In this document: in pieces, positions 19,933 to 28,054 of the stretch
How the letters are laid out: every line of letters starts with the position of its first letter
Position numbering within the stretch: the first letter of the stretch is position 1
Assembly: GCA_903813345.2 (NCBI GenBank)
Contig: CAIIXF020000001.1
Span: 61,461,885-61,490,269, forward strand
Direction of reading: 5' to 3'
Length of the DNA stretch: 28,385 nt
DNA from: Owenia fusiformis
Lineage: Eukaryota; Annelida; Polychaeta; Sabellida; Oweniidae
Made by a program: the position numbers and the translations under genes
The notes under the pieces: generated by a model
Seen by the model: the letters and a program-made list of their open reading frames with translations, nothing else
Databases searched by the model: none
Told to the model about the DNA's origin: nothing

Positions 19933-20313
19933 ATCTAATAATTAAAAGAGAACAATCGCAAATGAACACTTGCAAAGGGTGTTAAGTTTAAAATAAAATG
20001 GAGCCATTTCCCTGTACTAATACTAATTGGGTGTGCTAATATTGGTTGCATTAATTAGGTGTGCTCCAAAATGGGATTCTGGCTGAGAGGCAATGGGACA
20101 ATGGATGCCATGGTGACTACATAAGTTATTCTAACAAACTATTACTCAGTGATCAACCATGCCAATACTAAGCTCATAAGTCCAGAATTGAATGCATTGC
20201 ATAATATTTAATAATGACCAACTATTTTCTCGGAATGACTCTGCCATGGGGGAAAGGTGGTGATATGAAAGATCCTTTACATAATGTAGGGTACTTGAAT
20301 GTATGATGTATCC
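19933..20313 (-). other. Intron of the CREG-like gene, nothing else seen
   Basis: AT-rich intronic sequence with a short direct repeat (TAATTGGGTGTGCT / TAATTAGGTGTGCT at about 20025-20055). No exon or clear element. Confidence 0.5.
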
Positions 20314-20362
20314 TTAAAGGAACATTCCTGGCCAAACCTTTTCTATCCTGATGTGATAGCTA

Positions 20363-20744
20363 TAACCATATATATACTTTCCATATTTAGCAAAACACCA
20401 GGAAATGTGTCAATATTGATAATTTAAAAATGTAGTGCTCATTTTCAGTAAGCTGCCATCTTTTAAGATTTTACTCAGGAAGTGATGTCATCGAATCTCA
20501 ACTTCCATGACCTTGCATATAACAGTTTAGGGAAGTAGCACAAAATCACTTCTAGACAAGTGGTTCTTACTTTATGTGCAAATGTTATATGCAAAGTTGA
20601 GAGTCGATGACATCACTTCCTGAGTGAAATACTAAAAGATGGCAGCCTACTGGAATTCAGCACTACATTTTCAAGTGATCAATATTGACTATATTAAAAC
20701 ATTTTCCCCTGTTTTGCTAAATATGGAAAGTATATATATGGTTG
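20363..20744. repeat. Inverted repeat inside the TTAA element
   Basis: The left arm contains ATATATACTTTCCATATTTA and GAAGTGATGTCATCGA. The right arm (from about 20575) repeats these in inverted order, ending TAAATATGGAAAGTATATAT. Arms are about 160-170 bp with a spacer of about 55 bp. Confidence 0.8.
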
Positions 20745-21097
20745 TATCTCATACTTGAGTGGGTTTGGGGTAGATATCACCTGGGAATATATATCATATC
20801 TGAGGAGCGGGCAGGATATATTGTATATGTCCCGCTCTAGGCCAAATGCGGGCAGATATAATATATCCATCCCGCTCCCGGGAATTTTTTCAAAAGTTTA
20901 AAAATTTTAAAAATTTAAATTTCAGAAGTTTAAAATTTTTCAAAAAGTTTAAATGTTACAATTCTATTGTATTGAACTGAAGGAATATTATGAAAATGTT
21001 AAACATAAATTGTGCTTTTACAGAATAGGTCTATCTTGTCATTTGAAAAAGGTGGTAAAGGTTATATCTACCCCAAACCCACTCAAGTATGAGATAC
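20744..21097. repeat. Inner inverted repeat with perfect 34-bp arms
   Basis: The 34 bases at 20744-20777 (starting GTATCTCATACTTGAGTGGG) are perfectly reverse-complemented at 21064-21097. Between them are GGATATATTGTATATGTCCC and related CCCGC-containing palindromes and an AAATTTTAAA-rich stretch. Probably another nested foldback element. Confidence 0.75.
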
Positions 21098-21102
21098 ACC
21101 AG

Positions 21103-21238
21103 TTATGTACGGTTGGTTTTGGATACAGGGTTTATCCCAAGGGAAATATGTGTATCTCACGAGGGACCGCAGGGACCGAGGGAGATACACATATTTCCCG
21201 CGGGATAAACCCTGTATCCAAAACCTCCCAGTACATAA
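21103..21238. repeat. Hairpin with GGGACCG repeat loop
   Basis: The arms GTTATGTACGG...TATGTGTATCTC (21103-21158) and GAGATACACATA...CCCAGTACATAAC (21181-21238) pair with few mismatches. They share the block GGATACAGGGTTTATCCC and its complement. The 22-base loop is a direct repeat of GAGGGACCGCA/GGGACCGAG. It would form a strong cruciform or RNA hairpin. Confidence 0.8.
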
Positions 21239-21328
21239 CCCTTATATAGCTACCATATTAGGAGAAAAATGGTCTGGCCAGCAATGTTAAGTTCCTTTAA
21301 ATTTAAAAGTACAATGCACTTGTCTTAC

Positions 21329-21419
21329 CATGTCCTGCAGGCCAGTCAACCATATCTGGGTGTCTTGCAAACAAGTAAGACTTGGCTGTTTTCTCCTCAT
21401 CCCCCTCAACTAGAAGCAT
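21329..21419 (-). CDS. CREG: CREG-like protein, third exon in this window
   Basis: On the minus strand the acceptor CATATTTAG (AG at 21421-21420) precedes an exon starting at a codon boundary. It encodes MLLVEGDEEKTAKSYLFARH, then PDMVDWPAGH plus one base. The donor is CATG|GTAAGA. The K-x-x-LFxRHPxMxxWP-x-x-H pattern is diagnostic of CREG proteins. Entry phase 0 fits the donor of the preceding exon, and exit phase 1 fits the last exon at 9610-9728. The 91-bp exon lies between transposons on both sides (the TTAA element 28 bp downstream, the CAATG-flanked element about 100 bp upstream). Confidence 0.9.
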
Positions 21420-21521
21420 CTAAATATGTAAAATAAACAATTCTCTGAATTCAAATAGCCAAGGAGGGTGGGGGGATGATTGTTGAAACAAAATAACTTC
21501 ATCTTTTGCTACGATGCAATG
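21420..21521 (-). other. Short stretch of CREG intron
   Basis: Intronic remnant between the exon acceptor and the inserted 1-kb element. It holds the 5-bp duplication CAATG at 21517-21521. Confidence 0.6.
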
Positions 21522-22524
21522 TTTTAAAGTGCCCGATTAACTATAAAATGCGCATGCATCCAGGTGTTGATAAACTATAAATAGCGAAAATCCAGGGTTT
21601 GTCACCACAAGGTAAGCCAGGACGTGTTGAGAGAACAGCTAGTGTTGATATTGAATTTATATGTAGCCAGATAAGTTTCCTTATTGAAATTACATATGGT
21701 TATTAGCAATACTTTGGAGGTGCTAAATAATAAAATATTTAGAGTATATATGAGAGAAATTGGTCATTTCGAACCTGTTGAAAAGTTTGTGGCTCTCGGC
21801 TACACCGGGGAATTTACTTCCATGAGTACACACATAAATGTGGGGTTCCCCAAGAGGTACGCGACAAGGTGACCTGGCATCAAATGTGCGACTAAATGCT
21901 ACTATCGAGAAGATAAAATAACGAATACGACAATAAGTTATTGCATGTGACAATTCCGAGCCTTCATCTCACTGAAGTATTTTGAAGTGAAAATAGGATT
22001 TTTGTTTTGATACATGGATTCAGATGAACGTAACTTTATTCTGATAACTAATCAAAACTGAACAAAATTGATTGTACGTAACAGACAATTTATTGTTTTA
22101 CAATGTTTTGATTGGCTAAACGAATGAACCCAACAAATTATGACATGTAAAATGACAATTTTGAAATGTAAAATTTAAAAGTGACAAACACAACCTCCCT
22201 ATCTACTCTTTGGGAGCCCTAGTAAATTACTAATATGTACATGCAGCAGTGGTAGTGTACAGCTTATTATCACACTACGCTTTGTATTCTAAAGCCTGTT
22301 GTTTGTAATAACACTGTTCACTCAACGTATGTTTTGTGTGTGGGCAGTCAACGAAAATCATTGTTTTATCCCGGTTATATGACCTCGGCAATTATAACAA
22401 AACCGTACTAAACGAAAAAACGCAAATAAGAGAAAGCTTTCACACACATATAAAAAATGAACTAGTCTAATCCGCCAGTATAAACTCTGTGCTATACGTA
22501 GCCGGGTCAGGCGCACACTTTAAA
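21522..22524 (-). mobile_element. Copy B of the 1-kb DNA element, with CAATG duplication
   Basis: It is an inverted full-length copy of 7002-7976. Its ends are TTTTAAAGTGCCCGATTAAC and (reverse strand) TTTAAAGTGTGCGCCTGACC. The 5-mers immediately outside, 21517-21521 and 22525-22529, are both CAATG, giving an exact 5-bp target duplication. Five-base duplications occur in Transib-type and some other DNA transposons, but the ends do not assign it. It has no transposase frame. Confidence 0.85.
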
Positions 22525-22691
22525 CAATGCCTGGAAAAGATGAAATTATTCTGTAAAACTGTAGGCTATATTTTATTGCATCAATTTTGTGCTTTTTAAA
22601 TTTACATACTGACAATTGACCAATTAAAAAAGTGATTCATCCATTGTCACAAAAACTAAGTGCAATTTCTGATTGGCCAATTAAAGAGTAC
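22525..22691 (-). other. CREG intron remnant
   Basis: Intron between the donor of the interrupted exon (GGAAAG|GTACTC, intron from 22691 downward) and the 1-kb element. Nothing else is seen. Confidence 0.6.
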
Positions 22692-22875
22692 CTTTCCAGT
22701 AAGGGTTATTCTTGCGCATGGGGGGAGTTCAGGATCCATATGGTGTCTATCACAATAGTGACTTTGAGCCAGAGTTATTGTGATAGAAACTCTGTTATCG
22801 TATTTGATATTCTCCATCATTGTGGAGATCTCTGCGAAATAGAAGTATGGTGTGCCGGAGCTTTCTGTGAGCGTC
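22692..22875 (-). CDS. CREG: CREG-like exon, 3' half (split by retrotransposon)
   Basis: On the minus strand, just after the retrotransposon, the exon continues with TLTESSGTPYFYFAEISTMM, then ENIKYDNRVSITITLAQSHY and a block around CDRHHMDPELPPCARITLTG. It ends at donor AAG|GTACTC. This is the most conserved CREG region: a G-x-PYFY strand, a TLAQ segment and the D-P-x-x-x-x-C-x-R-x-x-L-x-G block. The two cysteines are the expected conserved pair. The half joins in frame to 27950-28054 once the element and one GCGTC are removed. As sequenced, the exon cannot be translated normally. Confidence 0.93.
22871..22875. repeat. 5-bp target duplication of the LTR element (left)
   Basis: GCGTC directly precedes the 5' LTR and is repeated at 27950-27954 directly after the 3' LTR. 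Confidence 0.95.
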
Positions 22876-23038
22876 TGTCATGATATGTGTAATAAGTGCT
22901 CATTCTGTAGCTCCCGGGTTTATTTACTGTATATGTCTTTTCGTTCAGTATAGAACGCCATCTATGAGAAGTGAAATAAAACTAAACCAGTACTACAAAT
23001 TTTGTCCATCTTATTTATTATAATAAGATAACATAACA
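22876..23038 (+). repeat. 5' LTR (163 bp)
   Basis: It runs from TGTCATGATATGTG to ATAACATAACA. It contains an AATAAA at 22975-22980 that could serve as the polyadenylation signal, and is unusually short for a gypsy LTR. A GTATATG at about 22929 is a weak TATA-like candidate. It is identical to 27787-27949. Confidence 0.97.
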
Positions 23039-23353
23039 TGGTGGCAGTTAATAAAAGCGATTACAACGTTCAATCGGAACATTCATAGATCATTTTCAGC
23101 TAGGTGTGACTTTTCCTGAATGTAGGAGTCGTGAGTATTCTGTGTGAAAAGGCTTGCCTCGTGTCAACCGGAAGTGCTGAAGGTACATTTTAGGGGTCGA
23201 CATTTTGAAACCAAAGATTTCGCCCAAATTCTTCGTGAGATAATATACTACTTCGTGTGACTATATAGCTACGAGCTACTTATATATTATATCTGTGTGA
23301 TATTATTAACGCTGATATCTGTGTGATATTGATGCTGTTATCTGTGTGATAAA
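23039..23353 (+). promoter_or_regulatory. Leader with primer-binding site and repeated motif
   Basis: TGGTGGCAGTTAAT directly after the LTR is the expected primer-binding-site position and begins with the usual TGG; the tRNA is not assigned. Just before the start codon the motif ATCTGTGTGATA occurs three times, at 23291, 23317 and 23340, the last ending two bases before the ATG. This may be a tandem-duplication scar or a structured translation or packaging signal. Confidence 0.6.
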
Positions 23354-26300
23354 ATGGCAAAATTCTACCCACCAGAGAATTTCCGATTCGAAGAGCCTAA
23401 TGACTGGCCAGATTGGAAAGATAGATTTCAGAGATTTCGTCTCGCCACTAAGCTTCACCTTGAGGACAATGATGTCCAAGTTTCTGCCCTAATTTATGCG
23501 ATGGGTCATGAAGCGGAAAAGATTTACCGTACGTTACATTTTCCACCTGTAGTGGGACCGCTGTTGGAGGGTGAGGTAATAGAATTAGATCCACGTAGTT
23601 TTGATCGTGTGTTACAACAGTTTGATAACTATTTTGTTCCGAAGCTGAATTTGTTTAATGAGGAGCTGGTGTTTGGCAAACGCAATCAACGTGAAGGCGA
23701 AAGCTGTGAGTCATTTATTCGTGATCTATATCATCTTAGCGACAAATGCAACTTTACAGATAGAGATCGTCGTTTGCGTACCAGACTCATAAATGGACTC
23801 CGTGACACAAGATTAGCTCTGGAGTTGCAAACAAAAGATTTACCTCTAGAGAAATGCATCCAACGTATACGTAATCATGAAATGGTGTATAGCCAGGCGA
23901 AATTGAATGCTGATAATATTCAAGAAGATCAGTGTGTTGATCATGTGAAATTTGATAAAAATAAATCTAAATCTCACAAACCCTGTGGGAAGTGTGGTAG
24001 GAATCATGAAGTACAAAAGTGCCCAGCATATGGCAAAAAGTGCTACAATTGTAAAAACATGAATCATTTCAGTTCTATGTGCCGTTCCAAGAAAGGAAAA
24101 AGTGACAAAAATCCAAAGAAATCTGAGCAAGCTGAGAAAATTATTCGTGAAGTTGTTTATGTTCAACCACAAGTGGTAGACAATGTAGATATGTTTGATG
24201 CTATAAATGATGTAGATGCATGTAATACTATGTGTAATGTAGATGCATGTAATACTATGTGTAATGTTGATGCATGTAATACAGTTGAACCACCATGGCG
24301 TTGTAGCTTGCCTATCAATGGTTGTAGGGTAAATTTCAAAATAGATACAGGGGCTGATGCTTGTGTTATGTCTTATAAGAATTACTCTGATATGCCAAAC
24401 AAGCCTGTATTGAAACCATTTGATGGTCAGTTACGAAGTCCAGGGGGAAATTTGGATCCCAGGGGTGTGTTTATTGCAAGAATTGATTCTTCCTGTAATC
24501 AGTATCTACGTGTTATAGTAGTCAATAATATTGTAGACAATTTATTGTCTAGAAATGCAGCTTACAAGCTCAACTTGGTGAAAAGGAGTAGTAATCCTGA
24601 GATATCAGTCAGTACTAAGACAATTGATACTACCTGTGAAACAGAGTGTAACAACAATACAGTTGAGTGTACCAAGAGTACAACTGAGTGTAAAAATACA
24701 ACTGAGTGTAAAAACACAACTGAGTGTAACAGTACCACTGAGTGTAAGAGTAAAACTGATTCTATTCCCTGTTGTAAGAATTTTACAAAGTTACCTGTAG
24801 ATGAAAGAATAGAGTCAGAGTTATTCGGTAACAATGGTACGTACAATGGGAGTGAGGTTGACATAAAACTTATAGAGGGTGCAGAACCCTACTCAGTTGC
24901 TAATCCACGACGTATACCGTATCCGCTTATGAAATCGGTAAAGGAAGAGTTGGATTTACTAGAATCTGAAAATAAAATACGAAAAATAAAAGAACCGACA
25001 CCGTGGTGTGCGCCTATTGTTGTTGTACCGCGCAAATCGGGAAAACGGGTTAGAATATGTGGGGATTTCCGGAAGCTCAACAAGAATATAAAACGCGAGA
25101 GATACATGATGCCCACAACAGATTCCGTATTGACTAAACTTGCTGACTGTACTATGTTTTCCACTTTGGATGTCAGTGGGTGCTTCCATCAATTCAAACT
25201 TACCAAAGAAAGTCAAGTACTTACAACTTTTATGACACCGTTTGGTCGGTATTGTCATTTACGCATGCCGTTCGGGGTTTCACTGGCTCCAGAAATATGT
25301 CAGCGCGAAATGTCCAGCCTACTAGAAAACATTGAAAAATGTGATGTCTTCATGGACGATATAATTGTAGGCGGAGTTGATATTACTGATCATGACAAGA
25401 ATTTAGGTAAAGTTCTTCGTGAAATTCACAAGGCCGGTCTCAAATTGAACTCTGAAAAATGTGTATTTAGAGCACCGGAGGTTGACTTTGTTGGACAGCG
25501 TGTCGGGAAAGACGGTCTAAAACCTAATCCTAAAAATGTCCAAGCAATTTTAGAAATGAGTGTTCCCACCAATACAACAGAATTACGAGGTTTTCTGGGG
25601 GCAGTTAACTATCTTGGGAAATTTGTGAAAAATCTTTCCACAATCCTTCATCCACTACATGAGTTATTGTGCAAAGATGTCATATGGGTGTGGGATCAAG
25701 CCCAAGAGAAAGCTTTTAATGAGATAAAAAGCCAGATTTCAAATGCTCCAACTTTACAAATGTATGATGTTACAAAGCCAACAATGGTTAGTTCAGATGC
25801 AAGTTCTTATGGCATTGGAGGTTGTCTCATGCAGAAAACTAATGATCAGTGGAAACCTGTAGCTTTTGTGTCACGTACATTGTCTGATTGTGAAAGAAGA
25901 TATGCTCAAATTGAAAAAGAGTGTTTGGCAAGTGTATGGACATGTGAGAAGTTAGACAGATTTTTAGTTGGTCTCGATAGATTTATCCTACATACAGATC
26001 ACAAACCAATGATACCTCTGTTTAATGAGAAAGACCTAGATAGGGTTCCTCTACGTATTCAAAGGTTATTGATTAGAATGATGAGATTTAATTTCATTGC
26101 AATTCATAGACCTGGTAAAGAGTTGGTAGTTGCTGATTTGTTGTCAAGGAAACCATTGCCATGTCAACTAGATTCAAAAGAGGAAATTGAGATTCATGAG
26201 ATTGAGCAAAATGTGTCATCTTCAGTCCTCAATTTGCCTATTTCTAGTGTTCGTCTTGAGCATTTGAGATTGTTGTCTGAGAAGGATGAAGATATCCAGA

Positions 26301-27616
26301 AAGTTATTGAATTCACTGTACAGGGTTGGCCAAGAAATGATATACCTGAGAATGTATTACCATATTATGAGTATAGAGGCAATTTCAGCATAGCCAATGG
26401 TATCCTACTTTATGGTGATCAAATAGTCATTCCAAAGAGTTATCGCAGTGAGATTCTAAATAAGATACATGATCAAGGTCATTTTGGTCTTCGTAAGTGT
26501 AGAGAGAGAGCAAATTCATGTGTCTGGTGGCCAGGTATGAGCAACATGATAAAACAGAAAGTTAGTAGTTGTGATCATTGTCAAAAGTACAAGCCTACTA
26601 AGCAAAAGCAAACATTAATTAGTACTCCATTACCTGATAGGCCATGGGAGAAAATTGCAGCAGATATGTGCGAGTATATGAGGAAACAGTATCTTGTTGT
26701 GATAGATTACTATTCAAGATTTTTAGAAATTGTGCATGTACCAAGTAGTGTCACAGCAAGAAAAATCATTGAGAGACTAAAGTCTATGTTTGCCAGATTT
26801 GGAATTTGTGAAACATTGTTTACTGATAATGGACCACAGTTCACAAGTTCTGAATTTCAAGAGTTTGTTAAGGAATATGGGTTTAATCATGTGACAAGTA
26901 GTCCCCATTTTCATCAATCAAATGGTATGGCAGAACGCGCGGTTAAAGCGGCTAAGAAAATTCTTCGTTCGGAAGATCCGTCATTATCTCTACTAGCTCA
27001 TCGTGCAACTCCATCTGTAGCCACTGGGGTCAGTCCTGCAAAGTTATTGTATGGTAGAGAAATTCAGACTACTTTGCCTATAGTTCCTCATAAACTTAAC
27101 TCAAGTGTAGTTGATCATTCCGCAGTGAAGCAACATGATGCTGAGTACAAAGCTCAAGTAGCAAAACAGTATAACAAAACTGCTTTAAATCATGTTCCTA
27201 CACTGAAAACTGGAGATCATGTTAGAATGAAGTTGGACACTGAGAAACTTTGGAGCTCACCAGGTAAAATCCTAAGTACAGACAAAGCTCCAAGATCTTT
27301 CATTGTTGAACATCAAGGTGGTGTGTATAGAAGGAATCAGAGACATTTGATGAAAACTGAACATAAGCCTAACGTCCAAGTGCATATCAAAGATGATTTT
27401 GAGTATCCAGATACTAGCAGTAGTAATGTTCAAAATAATCATCAAGTGACTCCTATTTCTCCAAGTTCTATTCAGAATGAATTGTCATCTGAAGGTAGTG
27501 ATCAAGTCAGTTCTCCTGTAAAGGAAAGTATTACCCCTACTTTCAGGTCACCAATTCAAACTAGATCCAGAAGTGGTATCACAGTATCTAAACCAGCAAG
27601 ATATAAAAACTCTTAA
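23354..27616 (+). CDS. Gag-Pol polyprotein (single frame, 1420 aa)
   Basis: One uninterrupted frame from ATG to TAA encodes everything the element needs to copy and insert itself. Residues 1-200 are a gag capsid-like region (starts MAKFYPPENF). Two CCHC knuckles follow: C211-C214-H218-C223 (CX2CX3HX4C) and C230-C233-H238-C243 (CX2CX4HX4C). The protease has DTGA with D331. RT has catalytic D606 in FSTLDVSG and D668-D669 in FMDD, where most gypsy elements have YxDD. RNase H shows D815 (SSDASSYG) and D882 (HTDHKP). Integrase has an HHCC finger (H1039, H1043, C1073, C1076) and a DD35E triad (D1104, D1158, E1194). No chromodomain is recognised; the tail is Ser-rich. Gag and pol are fused without a frameshift. 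Two cysteine-containing tandem repeats flank the protease. Confidence 0.97.
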   Translation: MAKFYPPENFRFEEPNDWPDWKDRFQRFRLATKLHLEDNDVQVSALIYAMGHEAEKIYRTLHFPPVVGPLLEGEVIELDPRSFDRVLQQFDNYFVPKLNLFNEELVFGKRNQREGESCESFIRDLYHLSDKCNFTDRDRRLRTRLINGLRDTRLALELQTKDLPLEKCIQRIRNHEMVYSQAKLNADNIQEDQCVDHVKFDKNKSKSHKPCGKCGRNHEVQKCPAYGKKCYNCKNMNHFSSMCRSKKGKSDKNPKKSEQAEKIIREVVYVQPQVVDNVDMFDAINDVDACNTMCNVDACNTMCNVDACNTVEPPWRCSLPINGCRVNFKIDTGADACVMSYKNYSDMPNKPVLKPFDGQLRSPGGNLDPRGVFIARIDSSCNQYLRVIVVNNIVDNLLSRNAAYKLNLVKRSSNPEISVSTKTIDTTCETECNNNTVECTKSTTECKNTTECKNTTECNSTTECKSKTDSIPCCKNFTKLPVDERIESELFGNNGTYNGSEVDIKLIEGAEPYSVANPRRIPYPLMKSVKEELDLLESENKIRKIKEPTPWCAPIVVVPRKSGKRVRICGDFRKLNKNIKRERYMMPTTDSVLTKLADCTMFSTLDVSGCFHQFKLTKESQVLTTFMTPFGRYCHLRMPFGVSLAPEICQREMSSLLENIEKCDVFMDDIIVGGVDITDHDKNLGKVLREIHKAGLKLNSEKCVFRAPEVDFVGQRVGKDGLKPNPKNVQAILEMSVPTNTTELRGFLGAVNYLGKFVKNLSTILHPLHELLCKDVIWVWDQAQEKAFNEIKSQISNAPTLQMYDVTKPTMVSSDASSYGIGGCLMQKTNDQWKPVAFVSRTLSDCERRYAQIEKECLASVWTCEKLDRFLVGLDRFILHTDHKPMIPLFNEKDLDRVPLRIQRLLIRMMRFNFIAIHRPGKELVVADLLSRKPLPCQLDSKEEIEIHEIEQNVSSSVLNLPISSVRLEHLRLLSEKDEDIQKVIEFTVQGWPRNDIPENVLPYYEYRGNFSIANGILLYGDQIVIPKSYRSEILNKIHDQGHFGLRKCRERANSCVWWPGMSNMIKQKVSSCDHCQKYKPTKQKQTLISTPLPDRPWEKIAADMCEYMRKQYLVVIDYYSRFLEIVHVPSSVTARKIIERLKSMFARFGICETLFTDNGPQFTSSEFQEFVKEYGFNHVTSSPHFHQSNGMAERAVKAAKKILRSEDPSLSLLAHRATPSVATGVSPAKLLYGREIQTTLPIVPHKLNSSVVDHSAVKQHDAEYKAQVAKQYNKTALNHVPTLKTGDHVRMKLDTEKLWSSPGKILSTDKAPRSFIVEHQGGVYRRNQRHLMKTEHKPNVQVHIKDDFEYPDTSSSNVQNNHQVTPISPSSIQNELSSEGSDQVSSPVKESITPTFRSPIQTRSRSGITVSKPARYKNS
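24211..24282 (+). repeat. In-frame 27-bp tandem repeat in gag-protease linker
   Basis: Units start at 24211, 24238 and 24265 (the last is partial) and encode repeats of VDACNTMCN just before the protease. The first two units are identical, so the duplication is young or homogenised. Confidence 0.9.
24635..24762 (+). repeat. In-frame 18-bp tandem repeat encoding TTECKN
   Basis: Several 18-bp units of the ACAACTGAGTGTAAAAAT type encode a TTEC(K/N)(N/S) hexapeptide repeat between protease and RT (about residues 428-470). The frame is kept throughout, and the copy number probably varies between element copies. Confidence 0.88.
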
Positions 27617-27786
27617 AATATGAGGTATAAAACATTTAAAATATCTTGTGAGAGATTAGACATTCTAAACTGTTTATAGTGATATGTCATTTTCAGTATT
27701 AAAATAAGAAGTTAATCATGATAACTTGCTAAATTTACTTTGTGTATTGTAAAAGATTGTTTAAAGTAAAAATCTTAAAAGGGAGA
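27617..27786 (+). promoter_or_regulatory. 3' untranslated part and polypurine tract
   Basis: AT-rich sequence ends in AAAAGGGAGA at 27777-27786, immediately before the 3' LTR. This is the plus-strand primer for reverse transcription. No envelope-like frame lies here. Confidence 0.85.
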
Positions 27787-27949
27787 TGTCATGATATGTG
27801 TAATAAGTGCTCATTCTGTAGCTCCCGGGTTTATTTACTGTATATGTCTTTTCGTTCAGTATAGAACGCCATCTATGAGAAGTGAAATAAAACTAAACCA
27901 GTACTACAAATTTTGTCCATCTTATTTATTATAATAAGATAACATAACA
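27787..27949 (+). repeat. 3' LTR (163 bp)
   Basis: Base-for-base identical to the 5' LTR by direct reading. AATAAA lies at 27886-27891. It is followed at once by the duplication GCGTC. Confidence 0.97.
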
Positions 27950-28054
27950 GCGTCCCGTCTGCAAATGATTCAACCTCCCCGAAGGGAACTCCACCAAGAT
28001 CCTTTGATAATGAGGAAACAACACACCAGTCTGCATAGTGAACGAGATAACGAG
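27950..28054 (-). CDS. CREG: CREG-like exon, 5' half (split by retrotransposon)
   Basis: On the minus strand acceptor GTAATGTTTTCAG (AG at 28056-28055) precedes an exon that enters with two bases of a split codon. It encodes RYLVHYADWCVVSSLSKDL, then GGVPFGEVESFADGT, where the retrotransposon begins. CREG proteins share the A-R-Y-x-x-H-x-x-DW start, the G-x-PF-x-x-V turn and the S-x-S/A-DG motif. The entry phase fits the donor of the exon ending at 28340, which supplies the first base of the Ala codon. Without the insertion the exon would be 284 bp and end on a codon boundary. Confidence 0.92.

Larger units (their letters stand above)
20314..21300. mobile_element. TTAA-flanked palindromic element
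   Basis: TTAA at 20314-20317 and at 21297-21300 bound the element. Its perfect 10-bp inverted ends are TTAAAGGAAC / GTTCCTTTAA, followed by a shared CTGGCCA further in. A TTAA duplication points to piggyBac- or Kolobok-type transposition. It contains three further palindromes: arms at about 20363-20520 and 20575-20744; a perfect 34-bp inverted pair at 20744-20777 and 21064-21097; and a tight hairpin at 21103-21238. No transposase. It begins only 28 bp past the splice donor of the CREG exon at 21329-21419. Confidence 0.75.
22876..27949 (+). mobile_element. Full-length Ty3/gypsy-type LTR retrotransposon
   Basis: A complete 5074-bp element: 163-bp LTRs with TG...CA ends, a primer-binding-site candidate directly after the 5' LTR, a leader of about 315 bp, one gag-pol frame (23354-27616), a polypurine tract and the 3' LTR. 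The LTRs are identical by direct comparison and the target duplication is GCGTC. Domain order (gag, protease, RT, RNase H, integrase) is that of Ty3/gypsy elements. There is no envelope frame. It lies inside a coding exon of the CREG-like gene, in the opposite orientation. Identical LTRs and an undamaged frame mean a very recent insertion from what may be an active family. Confidence 0.97.

Noticed and set aside
24562-24864. Minus-strand open frames within the gag-pol region
   Set aside because: They are shadows of the long plus-strand polyprotein and its in-frame repeats.
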